Origin: Nocardiopsis trehalosi NBRC 14201
GTDB taxonomy: Bacteria > Actinomycetota > Actinomycetes > Streptosporangiales > Streptosporangiaceae
Direction of reading: 5' to 3'
Assembly (NCBI RefSeq): GCF_001552555.1
Contig: NZ_BCRK01000001.1
Span: 1-64,000, forward strand
Length of the DNA stretch: 64,000 nucleotides
Shown here: positions 1 to 8,444 of the stretch, in pieces
Numbering within the stretch: position 1 is the stretch's first letter
Layout of the letters: each line of letters begins with the position of its first letter
The notes under the pieces: generated by a model
Seen by the model: only the letters and a program-made list of their open reading frames with translations
Told to the model about the DNA's origin: nothing
The model's database searches: none
Position numbers and translations under genes: made by a program

Positions 1-1
1 A

Positions 2-856
2 CCCGCCGCCGGGCCGGTCCGCACCTCGGCGGGCGTGCGGCTGGTGGCCGACCTCGCCTTCGACGAGGTCGGCGCGGACGTCGACACGCTGATCGTCCCC
101 GGCGCGGTCGACATGACCGAGGCGGGCCCCGTGGCGCGGGTCGACCCCGGCGTCGTGGCCTGGGTGCGGGCCACCGCGCCCCACGCCCGGCGGGTGGCGT
201 CGGTGTGCGTGGGCGCGCACGTGCTGGCCGCCGCCGGCCTGCTCGACGGGCGCACGGCCACCACCCACTGGTCGACCGCCGCCCAGCTCGCCGCCGCCCA
301 CCCCGAGGTGACGGTCGACCCGGACCCGATCTTCGTCCGCACCGACCGGGGCCGGCTGTGGACGGGGGCCGGCATCAGCGCCTGCCTGGACCTCGCGCTC
401 GCCCTGGTCGCCGAGGACCGGGGCGAGGACGCCGCGCTGGCGGTGGCCCGGCAGCTGGTGATGTACCTCAAGCGGCAGGGCGGGCAGAGCCAGTTCTCCG
501 TCCCGCTGAGCCGGCCCGCCTCCGCCCGCCGCGACATCGACGACCTGCGGCTGTGGATCGCCGACCACCTCGACCAGGACCTGTCGGCGCCGGTGCTCGC
601 CGCCCGGATGTGCGTGAGCGAGCGGCACCTGGCCCGCGTGTTCACGGCCGAGACCGGCGTCGGCCCCGCCGCCTACGTCGAGGCGGCCCGGGTCGAGGCC
701 GCCCGGCGCCTGCTGGAGACCACCGACGACCCGCTCGCCCGGGTCGCGGCCGCCGCCGGGCTCGGCTCGGCGGAGACCCTGCACCGGGCGTTCCGGCGGC
801 GGCTCGCCACCACCCCCGGCGCCTACCGGCGCCGCTTCCGCACCAGCACCGCCTGA
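2..856 (+). CDS. GlxA-family transcriptional regulator (5' partial)
   Basis: The reading frame is open from the left edge, so the true start lies outside the window; 284 residues are visible. The first part is a DJ-1/PfpI-like amidotransferase fold with the elbow motif CVGAHVLAAAGLLDG. The last 100 residues are an AraC-type double helix-turn-helix (RMCVSERHLARVF, then AYRRRF at the end). GlxA-type proteins are DNA-binding regulators in which the PfpI domain is thought to sense a small ligand. The cysteine hydrolase starts 84 bases downstream on the same strand, a pairing common for this family, so that enzyme is the probable target. Ligand unknown. Confidence 0.9.
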   Translation, partial: PAAGPVRTSAGVRLVADLAFDEVGADVDTLIVPGAVDMTEAGPVARVDPGVVAWVRATAPHARRVASVCVGAHVLAAAGLLDGRTATTHWSTAAQLAAAHPEVTVDPDPIFVRTDRGRLWTGAGISACLDLALALVAEDRGEDAALAVARQLVMYLKRQGGQSQFSVPLSRPASARRDIDDLRLWIADHLDQDLSAPVLAARMCVSERHLARVFTAETGVGPAAYVEAARVEAARRLLETTDDPLARVAAAAGLGSAETLHRAFRRRLATTPGAYRRRFRTSTA

Positions 857-939
857 CCCCTCCCCCACCTCTGATCTCCGCCCCCGTCCGAGGGGCGGAC
901 GGCTCCGCCATGCCCGAAACCACCGTGAAAGGCACCATC

Positions 940-1575
940 ATGTCCGCGAACACCCCCGTGACCACGCCCTCCGCCGCCCTGCGCGACGTCGTCGGACTGG
1001 ACCGGCGCCCGGCCCGGCTCGGCGACTCCGTGCTGGTCCTGGTCGACTTCCAGAACACCTACCGCTCCGGCGTCATGGCGCTGGAGGGCGCCGAGGAGGC
1101 CCTCGCGGCCGGCGCCCGCCTGCTGGCGCGGGCCCGCGCCGCCGGCACGCCGGTCGTGCACGTCGTCAACGACGGCGGGGAGGGCTCGCCCTACGACATC
1201 CGCGCCGAGATCGGCGCCATCAGCGACGCCGTCGCCCCGGTGGACGGCGAGGAGGTCGTGGTCAAGCAGGTCCCGGACGCCTTCCACGGCACGGACCTGG
1301 AGGCGGTGCTGACCGCCCGGGGCGCGGCCCCGGGCAGCGGCGCGGACCTGGTCATCGCCGGGTTCATGACCCACATGTGCGTCGACCATACCGCCCAGGG
1401 CGCCTTCGCGCGCGGCTACCGGCCCACCGTCGTCGCCGAGGCCACCGCCACCCGCTCCCTGAGCGGCCCGGACGGCACCGTGCTCCCGGCCGCCGCCCTG
1501 CAGGCGGCGGCGCTGACCACCATCGGCGACCTGTTCGGCGTGGTCGTCCCCACGGTCGACGCCCTGCCCGCCTGA
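940..1575 (+). CDS. Cysteine hydrolase, isochorismatase-like family
   Basis: A 211-residue single-domain hydrolase. The expected Asp-Lys-Cys triad of the isochorismatase superfamily can be placed at D36 (VLVDFQN), K109 (VVVKQ) and C147 (THMCVDHTA). Family members hydrolyse C-N or C-O bonds in small molecules such as nicotinamide, ureides or isochorismate; the substrate here cannot be told from sequence. ATG 940 is preferred because homology begins just after it. It follows the GlxA-type regulator on the same strand and is probably controlled by it. Confidence 0.88.
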   Translation: MSANTPVTTPSAALRDVVGLDRRPARLGDSVLVLVDFQNTYRSGVMALEGAEEALAAGARLLARARAAGTPVVHVVNDGGEGSPYDIRAEIGAISDAVAPVDGEEVVVKQVPDAFHGTDLEAVLTARGAAPGSGADLVIAGFMTHMCVDHTAQGAFARGYRPTVVAEATATRSLSGPDGTVLPAAALQAAALTTIGDLFGVVVPTVDALPA

Positions 1576-1631
1576 CACCCGCGCCGCGGCCGCCGCGCCT
1601 TCGGTGCCGGTGGCCGTGGCACCATCGGGAC

Positions 1632-2204
1632 ATGATCCGCGTACCGGCCCTGCGCACCGCGCGCCTGGACCTCGTCCCCCTTGCGGCGGACCACACCCGG
1701 GCGGTGGCCGACCTGTTCGCCGACCCCGCCATGAGCGCGCACCTCGGTGCCGACCTGTCCGACCGTGCGGCGGCCGAGGAGATGGTCCGGCGCCGGCTGG
1801 CCTACGGCGGCCCCGACGGGCTCGGCCACTGGGCGCTGCTCCACGGCGGCCGGGTCGCCGGGTTGGCGCACCTGCACCCGTCGGCGGAGCTGCCCGGCGG
1901 GCTGTGCGAGATCGGCTGGTACGTGGGGTCCGCCTACGCCGGGGCGGGACTGGCCACCGAGGCGGCCCGGGCCCTGATCCGGTACGGGCTCGCCGACCTG
2001 CGGCTCGACGCGGTGTGGGCGCTGGTCCACGTCGACAACACGGCCAGCCTGCGGGTGGCCGCGCGGCTGGGCCTGCTCGACGTGGGGCGCGGGTTCCACT
2101 ACGGCGGGGAGCACCGCGTGCTCGTGGGCCTGCCCGGGCTGCTGCGGACGGGTGGGGCGGAGGACGACCCCCGGCCGGGACGGGCGGCCGGCACCTCCCC
2201 CTGA
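1632..2204 (+). CDS. GNAT N-acetyltransferase, RimJ/RimL type
   Basis: A 190-residue acetyltransferase. It opens with TARLDLVPL, typical of the Acetyltransf_3 group, and carries the acetyl-CoA loop as GSAYAGAGLATEAARAL and the ending VHVDNTASLRVAARLG. Such enzymes move acetyl from acetyl-CoA to protein N-termini, amino acids or drugs; the acceptor is unknown. ATG 1632 lies 56 bases after the cysteine hydrolase. The tail after about residue 170 is low-complexity and probably disordered. Confidence 0.85.
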   Translation: MIRVPALRTARLDLVPLAADHTRAVADLFADPAMSAHLGADLSDRAAAEEMVRRRLAYGGPDGLGHWALLHGGRVAGLAHLHPSAELPGGLCEIGWYVGSAYAGAGLATEAARALIRYGLADLRLDAVWALVHVDNTASLRVAARLGLLDVGRGFHYGGEHRVLVGLPGLLRTGGAEDDPRPGRAAGTSP

Positions 2205-2246
2205 CCGGCGGACGCCGCCGCTCCGCCGTTCCGCGACAATCGGGGC

Positions 2247-2753
2247 ATGCGGTCACGCCTGCGCACCCTCGCCGTGCTGGAACTGGTCAACATCCCCCTG
2301 ATCGGGGTCGCCCTGTACGCGATGCTGGGCATGCCCGCGTCCGCCGCCAACACGGTCGGCTACGCGCTGGTGGCCCTGCTGCTGGCCGAGGGGGCCGCCT
2401 ACTGGTGGCTCAAGGTCCGCCAGCTGCGGTCGCGGGCCGCCCTCCCGGAGGGGCTGGGCGCGCTGCGGGTCCTGCGGGCGGCCAACCCGGTGCTGCTCGC
2501 GGCCGGGGCCGCGGTCGTGGCGGGCGCGGCGGTCGGCGGGGCGCCGGCAACGCACGTGTGGCCGGGCGCCGGGCTGTGGGCGTTCGCCGTCCTGGAGCAC
2601 GTCAACTACTTCCACGTGCAGCTGTCCCACCAGACCCGCGCCGACCTGGCGCGGCTATGGCGCACCCGGCGCCTGCACCGCTCCCACCTGTCCCGCGACC
2701 TCGCGGCCGCCCCGGCCAGGCCGACCGCCGTCCCGCCGGGGGCCGGCCGGTGA
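2247..2753 (+). CDS. Small integral membrane protein, unknown function
   Basis: A 168-residue protein with about four hydrophobic segments (near residues 8-30, 36-55, 78-98 and 105-120) and a basic, His-rich C-terminal tail (TRRLHRSHLSRDL). The helix LEHVNYFHVQLSH has several His and aromatic residues that could bind metal or a cofactor, but no known family is recognised. ATG 2247 starts 42 bases after the acetyltransferase stop. The coding call rests on codon bias and membrane topology. Confidence 0.7.
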   Translation: MRSRLRTLAVLELVNIPLIGVALYAMLGMPASAANTVGYALVALLLAEGAAYWWLKVRQLRSRAALPEGLGALRVLRAANPVLLAAGAAVVAGAAVGGAPATHVWPGAGLWAFAVLEHVNYFHVQLSHQTRADLARLWRTRRLHRSHLSRDLAAAPARPTAVPPGAGR

Positions 2754-2844
2754 CCGTTCCGCCTCGTGCCCGGTCCGGTGGGTGGGCGCGACTCGCGGCG
2801 TAAAGCGGTGGCGTGGGGCTGCGGGGGGCGGGGATGATCGGGGG

Positions 2845-3603
2845 ATGGAGCGGAGTTTCGACGAACTGGTGGCCGAGGGCGCGGCGGCGCCCGTGGCCGG
2901 GTGGGACTTCTCCTGGCTCGACGGCCGGGCCACCGAGCAGCGCCCCTCCTGGGGCTACCGGCGTCTGCTGCGCGAGCGGCTCGCGCGGGCCGCGGCCTCC
3001 CTCGACGTCCAGACCGGCGGCGGCGAGGTCCTGGCCGGCGCCGCACCGCTGCCCCCGCTCGCGGCCGCCACCGAGTCCTGGCCGCCCAACGTCGCGGTGG
3101 CCACCGCCCGGCTGCACCCCCTGGGCGCGGTGGTGGTCGCCGACCCCGACGAGCCGCCGCTGCCGTTCGCCGACGCCGCGTTCGACCTGGTCACCAGCCG
3201 CCACCCGGTGACCGTGTGGTGGTCGGAGATCGCCCGGGTGCTGCGCCCCGGCGGCACCTACCTGTCGCAGCAGGTCGGCCCGGCCAGCGTCTTCGAGCTG
3301 GTCGAGTTCTTCCTCGGCCCCCAGGACGAGGCGCGCGCCCACCGGCGCCCCGAGGACGCCCGCCGCGCGGCGCGCGAGGCCGGGCTCGACGTGGTCGACC
3401 TGCGGTCCGAGCGCCTGCGCGTGGAGTTCTTCGACATCGGCGCGGTGGTGTACTTCCTGCGGAAGGTCATCTGGATGGTGCCCGGGTTCACCGTCGAGGC
3501 CTACCGCGACCGGCTGCGCGACCTGCACGACCGCATCACCGCCGAAGGCCCGTTCGTCGCCCACTCCGCCCGGTTCCTCATCGAGGCCCGCCGGCCCGGG
3601 TGA
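2845..3603 (+). CDS. Class I SAM-dependent methyltransferase
   Basis: A 252-residue methyltransferase-like protein. The middle shows the usual post-motif I pattern: VVVADPDEPPLPFADAAFD (motif II) and EIARVLRPGGTYLSQQ (motif III). Motif I itself is weak: the region that should hold a DxGxGxG loop reads LDVQTGGGEVLAG. It therefore belongs to the divergent actinobacterial group whose N-terminus is rebuilt around that loop. Target unknown. ATG 2845 is chosen because homology starts there. A strong hairpin follows the stop and separates it from the convergent fusion gene. Confidence 0.8.
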   Translation: MERSFDELVAEGAAAPVAGWDFSWLDGRATEQRPSWGYRRLLRERLARAAASLDVQTGGGEVLAGAAPLPPLAAATESWPPNVAVATARLHPLGAVVVADPDEPPLPFADAAFDLVTSRHPVTVWWSEIARVLRPGGTYLSQQVGPASVFELVEFFLGPQDEARAHRRPEDARRAAREAGLDVVDLRSERLRVEFFDIGAVVYFLRKVIWMVPGFTVEAYRDRLRDLHDRITAEGPFVAHSARFLIEARRPG

Positions 3604-3609
3604 GCCGGG

Positions 3610-3637
3610 CGGCTCCGGCGGCACCCCGCCGGAGCCG
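3610..3637. terminator. Bidirectional hairpin terminator
   Basis: A 12-bp perfect stem (CGGCTCCGGCGG / CCGCCGGAGCCG) with a CACC loop lies between two convergent genes. There is no U-tract, as is usual in actinomycetes. Confidence 0.65.
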
Positions 3638-3683
3638 GCCCGACTCAGGCGGGGCGCTCACCCGGCTCCCTCAGTCGACCCGC

Positions 3684-5369
3684 TCAGGCGGGGCGCCGCC
3701 GCACCAGCACCGTCGAGTCGGTCCGGTGCCCCACGCTGCCGTCGGGCGCGGTCTGCGCGCGTTCGTGCTCGGCGCAGCGCAGCACCTCCCAGCGCCCTTC
3801 CTCCAGCTCCAGCGCCGCCAGGACCTCCTCGGGGGTGGGGAAGACCATCCCGCCGTGCGCGTCCGGGTCCCACGACGGCCCGGTGGCGTGGCTCTCCACC
3901 AGCAGCACCCCGCCCGGCGCCACGGCGGCCGCGGCGCGGCGCAGGATGGCCTCGCGCGCCAGCTCCCCCGGCGCGTGCAGGAACTGGGCGCTCACCAGGT
4001 CGAACCCGCCGTCGGGGACGAACTCCTCCAGGTCGGCCCGCTCCCAGGTGATGCGGTCGCCGACCCCCGCGTCGGCGGCGTGGCGGGCGGCCCGCTCCAG
4101 CGCCACCGCGGAGATGTCGACCGCGGTGACCTTCCACCCGCGTCCGGCCAGCCACACCGCGTCGGCGCCCTCGCCGCAGCCCAGGTCCAGCGCCCGGCCG
4201 GGCGGCAGGCCGCCCGCCTCGCGGACGAGGGCGTCGTTGGCGCGGCCGCTCCAGACCCGGTCGCGCTCGCGGTAGAACCCGTCCCAGAACTCGGCGGGCG
4301 GGAGGGCGGGGTCCGGCCCTGCGGCCGCGGAGCCCGCGCCGTGGCCGTGCCCGTGGCCGGCGTGCGCCGGGCCGCCGGCGGCTCCGGCGGCGCGGGCGGC
4401 GACGGCGCGCCGGGTCTCCTCCTCGATCAGGTCGGCGTTGACGGCGGCGCCGGCGCGCACGCCCGCCGCGGCCGACCCGATGGCCTGCTCGGCGAGGGAG
4501 GTGGCGTTGCCCGCCACCCACACGCCGGGGGCGGCGGTGCGCCCGGTGGGGTCGGCGTCGATCCGGGTGCCCATCACGTGGCCGTTCACCTCCTGCTCGA
4601 CGACGGACAGGCCGAGGCCGGCATAGGGGCCGGTGCGGGCGGTGAAGCGCGGCGCGACGGCGAGGACCGCGACGGGGAACACGCGGCCGCCCTCGACCAC
4701 CACCCCGGTCAGGCGGTCGTCGGCGGTCTCCAGCCCGGTGACGGTGCCCTCGACCACCGGAACGCCCCGGGCGGCCAGCCGCTCGTGGTCGTCGTCGGAC
4801 AGGTCGGCGGCGGTGTGCCGGAACAGGGTCACGTCGCCGGACCACTGCCGCCACAGCAGGGCCTGGTGGACCGCCAGCGGGCCGGTCGCCAGGACGCCCA
4901 CCGGCCGGTCGCGGACCTCCCACCCGTGGCAGTAGGGGCAGTGCAGGACGTCGCGGCCGAACCGCTCGGCCAGGCCGGGCACCTCCGGCAGCTCGTCCAC
5001 CAGGCCGGTGGCCAGCACCAGGCGGTCGCCGGTGACGGCGGCGCCGCCGTCCAGGACGACGCGCAGGCGCCCGTCGGGGCGGCGTTCGACCGCCGTGGCG
5101 GTGCCGTCGCGGAACTCGCCCCCGTACCCGGCGACCTCCTCGCGGCCGTCGGCGAGCAGCCGCAGGGGCGGGGTGCCCTCGCGGCCCAGGTAGGCGTGGA
5201 CGCCCTCGGCGGGGGCGTTGCGCGGGTGGCCGGCGTCGACCACCAGCACCGAGCGGCGCGCCCGGCTCAGGGTGAGCGCGGCGCCCAGCCCGGCGGCGCC
5301 GCCGCCGATGACGACGACCTCGTAGTGCGGTTCGGCGCCCGATGCGCCGGTGTGCTGCGTGGAGCCCAT
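3684..5369 (-). CDS. Fused thioredoxin-reductase-like FAD/NAD(P) oxidoreductase and SAM methyltransferase
   Basis: One 561-residue chain with two enzymes. Residues 15-325 form a two-dinucleotide-fold flavoprotein: IGGGAAGLGAA near residue 21, a redox pair C144-P-Y-C147 followed by HGWE, and VWVAGNAT near residue 284. Residues 360-561 form a methyltransferase (FWDGFYRERD, motif I DLGCGEG near 395, AAVAPGGVLLVE). The linker holds four His at 336, 339, 341 and 343. The CPYCHG type of active site is closer to small-molecule dithiol oxidases than to classical CATC thioredoxin reductases, so oxidation and S-methylation of a low-molecular-weight thiol or chalcogen is plausible (inference). Start 5369 has a GGAGGGGAA ribosome site; an in-frame ATG at 5432 lacks one. 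Confidence 0.85.
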   Translation of the reverse strand: MGSTQHTGASGAEPHYEVVVIGGGAAGLGAALTLSRARRSVLVVDAGHPRNAPAEGVHAYLGREGTPPLRLLADGREEVAGYGGEFRDGTATAVERRPDGRLRVVLDGGAAVTGDRLVLATGLVDELPEVPGLAERFGRDVLHCPYCHGWEVRDRPVGVLATGPLAVHQALLWRQWSGDVTLFRHTAADLSDDDHERLAARGVPVVEGTVTGLETADDRLTGVVVEGGRVFPVAVLAVAPRFTARTGPYAGLGLSVVEQEVNGHVMGTRIDADPTGRTAAPGVWVAGNATSLAEQAIGSAAAGVRAGAAVNADLIEEETRRAVAARAAGAAGGPAHAGHGHGHGAGSAAAGPDPALPPAEFWDGFYRERDRVWSGRANDALVREAGGLPPGRALDLGCGEGADAVWLAGRGWKVTAVDISAVALERAARHAADAGVGDRITWERADLEEFVPDGGFDLVSAQFLHAPGELAREAILRRAAAAVAPGGVLLVESHATGPSWDPDAHGGMVFPTPEEVLAALELEEGRWEVLRCAEHERAQTAPDGSVGHRTDSTVLVRRRPA

Positions 5370-5497
5370 GGTGCGGTTCCCCTCCGTCGATCCGATGCCG
5401 CGATCATGCGTCACGCACCGACGGAATGACAAACATCTTTGCCGTTACCGCAAAAATTCCTCCGCGCGGGCCTGCGGCCGCCCCGACCGGCCCGACC

Positions 5498-6082
5498 TCA
5501 CCCGCCGCCGACCGCGCCGGTGCGCCAGGCGCTGAACGTGGCGTGCAGGGCGTCGACGATCCGCTCCCACGACGCCTCGACGTCGCGCTCGTGCAGGAAC
5601 TGGCCGGTGGCCTCCAGGTCGATGTAGCCGTGCACGGTGGCGCGGAGCAGCCGCACCGCGTCGGTGAGGTCGGGGTCGGCGAGGGCGTAGCCGCGCATCA
5701 CGGCCACCATCAGCTCGGCGCTGCGCCGGTGCGCGGGCGAGGCGGTCAGGGGGTGGTCGCCGATCCGCAGCTGCGTGGCGGCGTAGCGGCCCGGATGCTC
5801 CAGGGCGTAGGCCCGGTAGGCGCCGGCGAACCCGGCGAGCGCGTCGCGCCCGGCCCGCCCCGCCACGGCGACGGCGATCCGGTCGGTCTGCTCGCCCACG
5901 GCGAGGACGGCCACGCGCTCGCGGAGTTCGCGCAGGTTGCGGACGTGGAAGTAGAGGCTGGCGTCCTTGACGCCGAACCCGCGGGCGAGGGCGGAGAGGG
6001 TGACGTTGTCGAACCCGACGCGGTCGGCGAGGTCGGCGGCCGCCGCGGTCACCCGGTCGGCGGTCAGGCCGGCGCGCGGCAC
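5498..6082 (-). CDS. TetR-family transcriptional regulator
   Basis: A 194-residue repressor. The N-terminal helix-turn-helix reads VTLSALARGFGVKDASLYFHVRN; the C-terminal half resembles the WHG-type TetR ligand domain (YRAYALEHPGRYA). It is divergent from the FBP-domain gene at 6161, and the 78-base gap contains a perfect 7-bp-arm dyad, the likely shared operator. The ligand is unknown. The fusion enzyme at 3684-5369 lies downstream on the same strand, 128 bases away. Confidence 0.9.
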   Translation of the reverse strand: MPRAGLTADRVTAAAADLADRVGFDNVTLSALARGFGVKDASLYFHVRNLRELRERVAVLAVGEQTDRIAVAVAGRAGRDALAGFAGAYRAYALEHPGRYAATQLRIGDHPLTASPAHRRSAELMVAVMRGYALADPDLTDAVRLLRATVHGYIDLEATGQFLHERDVEASWERIVDALHATFSAWRTGAVGGG

Positions 6083-6125
6083 GGCGCACCTCCGGGAAGG
6101 CGGGGACTAGGGGGGATAATCATTT

Positions 6126-6142
6126 GCCTAGGATACCTAGGC
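6126..6142. promoter_or_regulatory. Operator dyad between tetR and FBP gene
   Basis: GCCTAGG-ATA-CCTAGGC is a perfect inverted repeat with 7-bp arms. It lies 43 bases upstream of the TetR start and 18 bases upstream of the FBP start, so a bound TetR dimer could block both promoters. Confidence 0.6.
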
Positions 6143-6160
6143 TCTGTAGCGTCGCCCTCC

Positions 6161-6667
6161 ATGGAGCCCCTGATCGAGAAGGACATCCGCGCGTCCTTCG
6201 TCAACTGCTCGAAAGGCGAGGCCCACCGCCTCCCCCTGCCGCGCGACCTCGGCACCCGCCCCTGGCCCGACCTCGACTTCCTGGGCTGGCGCGACCACCA
6301 GTCGCCCGACCGCGCCTACCTGGTGGCCGAGCACGGCGGCCGGCCCGTCGGGGTGGTCCTGCGGTCGGCGGCGCGCAAGCGCGGCTTCCTGCACCGCGGG
6401 CTGTGCTCGGTCTGCCTGACCACCCACCCCGGCAGCGGGGTCGCGCTGATGACCGCCCGCCGGGCGGGCCGCGCCGGCCGTGAGCACAACTCGGTCGGCC
6501 TCTACATCTGCGCCGACCTCGGCTGCCCGCTGTACGTGCGCGGCCTGCGCACCCCCGAGGCCGGCGGCCGCCTCGACGAGTCGCTGACCGTCGAGGAGCA
6601 GGTCGACCGCCTCCGCGCCGCGCTCGCCGCCTTCCTCGACCGCGTCACGGGCGCCGCCCCGGCGTAG
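6161..6667 (+). CDS. FBP-domain protein (EF-G-binding treble-clef zinc finger)
   Basis: A 168-residue protein whose second half matches the FBP C-terminal treble-clef zinc-finger family: CSVC (residues about 81-84), a conserved stretch rich in MTARRAGRAGREHNSVG, then ICADLGC. Four Cys can form the zinc site. In the FusB/FBP group this domain binds elongation factor G and can rescue ribosomes stalled by fusidic acid; whether the actinobacterial members protect against a drug is not established. ATG 6161 is the only start that fits. The divergent TetR and the dyad between them suggest inducible expression. Confidence 0.85.
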   Translation: MEPLIEKDIRASFVNCSKGEAHRLPLPRDLGTRPWPDLDFLGWRDHQSPDRAYLVAEHGGRPVGVVLRSAARKRGFLHRGLCSVCLTTHPGSGVALMTARRAGRAGREHNSVGLYICADLGCPLYVRGLRTPEAGGRLDESLTVEEQVDRLRAALAAFLDRVTGAAPA

Positions 6668-6819
6668 CCGCGCCGGCGGGCGGCATCGAGCAGGGCGGTC
6701 GCGCCCCTCGCCGCCGGTGCCCGCCCGCCGCGCGCGCCGCCCCGGGCGCGGGGCCGACGCCACGGCCAAGGTCGGCGCCGGCGGGGCGGTCGCCACCCCG
6801 CACCGCCGACGCCGGTCCC

Positions 6820-6845
6820 GGCCCCCGCACGGCGGTGCGGGGGCC
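6820..6845. terminator. Hairpin terminator after FBP gene
   Basis: GGCCCCCGCAC and GTGCGGGGGCC pair perfectly (11 bp) around a GGCG loop, within the 350-base gap between the FBP gene and the serine hydrolase. Confidence 0.5.
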
Positions 6846-6894
6846 GCCGCGTGTCCGGCCCTTCGAACGCCCGACCCCTCCCGGACCACCCGGC

Positions 6895-6923
6895 TTGACC
6901 GCCGTTACGGGCGTGCGTACAGT
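6895..6923 (+). promoter_or_regulatory. Promoter of serine hydrolase gene
   Basis: TTGACC (6895-6900) and TACAGT (6918-6923) are separated by 17 bases, a near-ideal housekeeping promoter. The -10 box lies inside TGCGTACAGTGTTCGCA, an imperfect dyad, so a repressor may act here. The rest of the 6668-7017 gap holds only the hairpin at 6820-6845. Confidence 0.55.
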
Positions 6924-7017
6924 GTTCGCATCGAGCGAAGGCGTACGCATCGGCGGCGCCCGCTTACGGCGGACGGCCGGCACCGGCGCCCCGCCCCACC
7001 CCCGATGAGGAGCACCC

Positions 7018-8394
7018 ATGGCCTTCGGCACCGCCCGCTGGCAGCGCCGCCTCGACACGCTGCGGGCCGCCCACCACGTCCCGGGCGCCTCCCTCGCGGT
7101 GCTCGCCGACGGCGAGGTCCACACGCTGGCCACCGGCGTGCTCCACCGCGGCACCGGGGTGCCCGTCACCCCCGACGCGGTCTTCCAGGTCGGCTCGATC
7201 ACCAAGCTGCACACCGCGACCCTGGTCATGCGGCTCGTCGACTCCGGCGACCTCGATCTCGACGCGCCCGTCACCGACGTGCTCCCCGACTTCTCCGCCG
7301 CCGACCCCGAGGCCACCCCCGGCATCACCATCCGCCGCCTGCTCAGCCACACCAGTGGCCTCACCTGCGACTTCACCCTGGACACCGGGCGCGGCGACGA
7401 CTGCCTGGCCCGCTACGTCGACGCCGCCCGGGGCGTGGCCCTGGACTGCCCGCCCGGCACCGCCATCTCCTACAGCAGCGTGGGCTACAACGTCCTGGGC
7501 CGCGTGGTCGAGGTGCTGACCGGCCAGACCTGGGACGAGGCGCTGCGCACCCGGCTGTGCGAACCCTTCGGCCTCACCTCGACCGTCACCCTGCCCGAGG
7601 ACGTCCTGCGGTTCCCGGCCGCGATGAGCCACCTCGGCGAACCGGGCGCCGACCCCGAGCCCGCCGCCCGGTGGAACGCGCTGCCCCGCTCGGCCGGGCC
7701 CTACGGCGGCGTGCTCTGCTCCACCGCCGCCGACCTCGTCCGCCTCGCCCGCATGCACCTCGACGGCGGCGCCGCCCCCGACGGCACCCGCCTGCTCTCC
7801 GCCGACGCCACCGCGCTCATGCGGACCCGCCAGACCGACAGCCCGGACAAGTGGACGGTGGAGTCCGACGGGTGGGGGCTGGGCTGGACCCTCTACGACT
7901 GGAACGGCACCCCCGGCTTCGGCCACGACGGCGCGACCATCGGCCAGTACGGCTACCTGCGCGTGGTCCCGGAGGCGGGCGTGGCCGTCGCCCTGCTCAC
8001 CAACGGCGGCGGCGCCCGGCGCCTCTACGCCGACCTCTACCGCGACCTGCTGTCCGACCTGGCCGGCGTGGAGATGCCGGAGCCGTTCGCCCCCGCCGCC
8101 ACCCCGCCCGCCGTCGACATCACGCCGTTCACGGGCACCTACCGGCGCGAGGGCGTCGTCATCACCGTCGCCGAGCAGGCCGGGCGGCCCCGGATCCGCT
8201 ACGACTTCGTCGACGGCATGGCCGGCCTCTCCCCCGCCATCGAGGCCGACCTGGTGCCCTACTCCGACACCGTCTTCGCCGCGGCGGGCGAGGGCGCGTT
8301 CGCCGAGGACTGGATGCCGGTCGTGTTCTCCACCCTCATCGACGGCACCCCCTGCGCCTACATCGGCATGCGCGCCGCCCCCAAGACCGCCTGA
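7018..8394 (+). CDS. Serine hydrolase, beta-lactamase/penicillin-binding-like (class C fold)
   Basis: A 458-residue protein of the AmpC/esterase/DD-peptidase superfamily. The nucleophile motif SxxK is S60-I-T-K63, the second motif is Y152-S-S (normally YxN) in SYSSVGYN, and the third is H303-D-G (GFGHDGATIG). The C-terminal 100 residues form an extra beta-rich lipocalin-like domain typical of this group. No signal peptide is seen, so a cytoplasmic esterase or peptidase is more likely than a secreted drug-degrading enzyme. Start 7018 follows GAGGAGCACCC. Confidence 0.88.
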   Translation: MAFGTARWQRRLDTLRAAHHVPGASLAVLADGEVHTLATGVLHRGTGVPVTPDAVFQVGSITKLHTATLVMRLVDSGDLDLDAPVTDVLPDFSAADPEATPGITIRRLLSHTSGLTCDFTLDTGRGDDCLARYVDAARGVALDCPPGTAISYSSVGYNVLGRVVEVLTGQTWDEALRTRLCEPFGLTSTVTLPEDVLRFPAAMSHLGEPGADPEPAARWNALPRSAGPYGGVLCSTAADLVRLARMHLDGGAAPDGTRLLSADATALMRTRQTDSPDKWTVESDGWGLGWTLYDWNGTPGFGHDGATIGQYGYLRVVPEAGVAVALLTNGGGARRLYADLYRDLLSDLAGVEMPEPFAPAATPPAVDITPFTGTYRREGVVITVAEQAGRPRIRYDFVDGMAGLSPAIEADLVPYSDTVFAAAGEGAFAEDWMPVVFSTLIDGTPCAYIGMRAAPKTA

Positions 8395-8406
8395 CCGGGC
8401 GGAGGC

Positions 8407-8437
8407 TTGACCTCAACGAATGTTGAGGTTCCACAAT
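8407..8437 (+). promoter_or_regulatory. MerR/SoxR-type promoter with 19-bp spacer
   Basis: TTGACC (8407-8412) is followed after 19 bases by CACAAT (8432-8437). The spacer region holds CCTCAAC-GAAT-GTTGAGG, a perfect 7-bp-arm dyad. The long spacer with a central dyad is the hallmark of promoters activated by MerR-family proteins, and the dyad differs from the SoxR box (CCTCAAG-N4-CTTGAGG) by one base per arm. The same arms recur at 29726-29756. Confidence 0.6.
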
Positions 8438-8444
8438 GGCGGAC

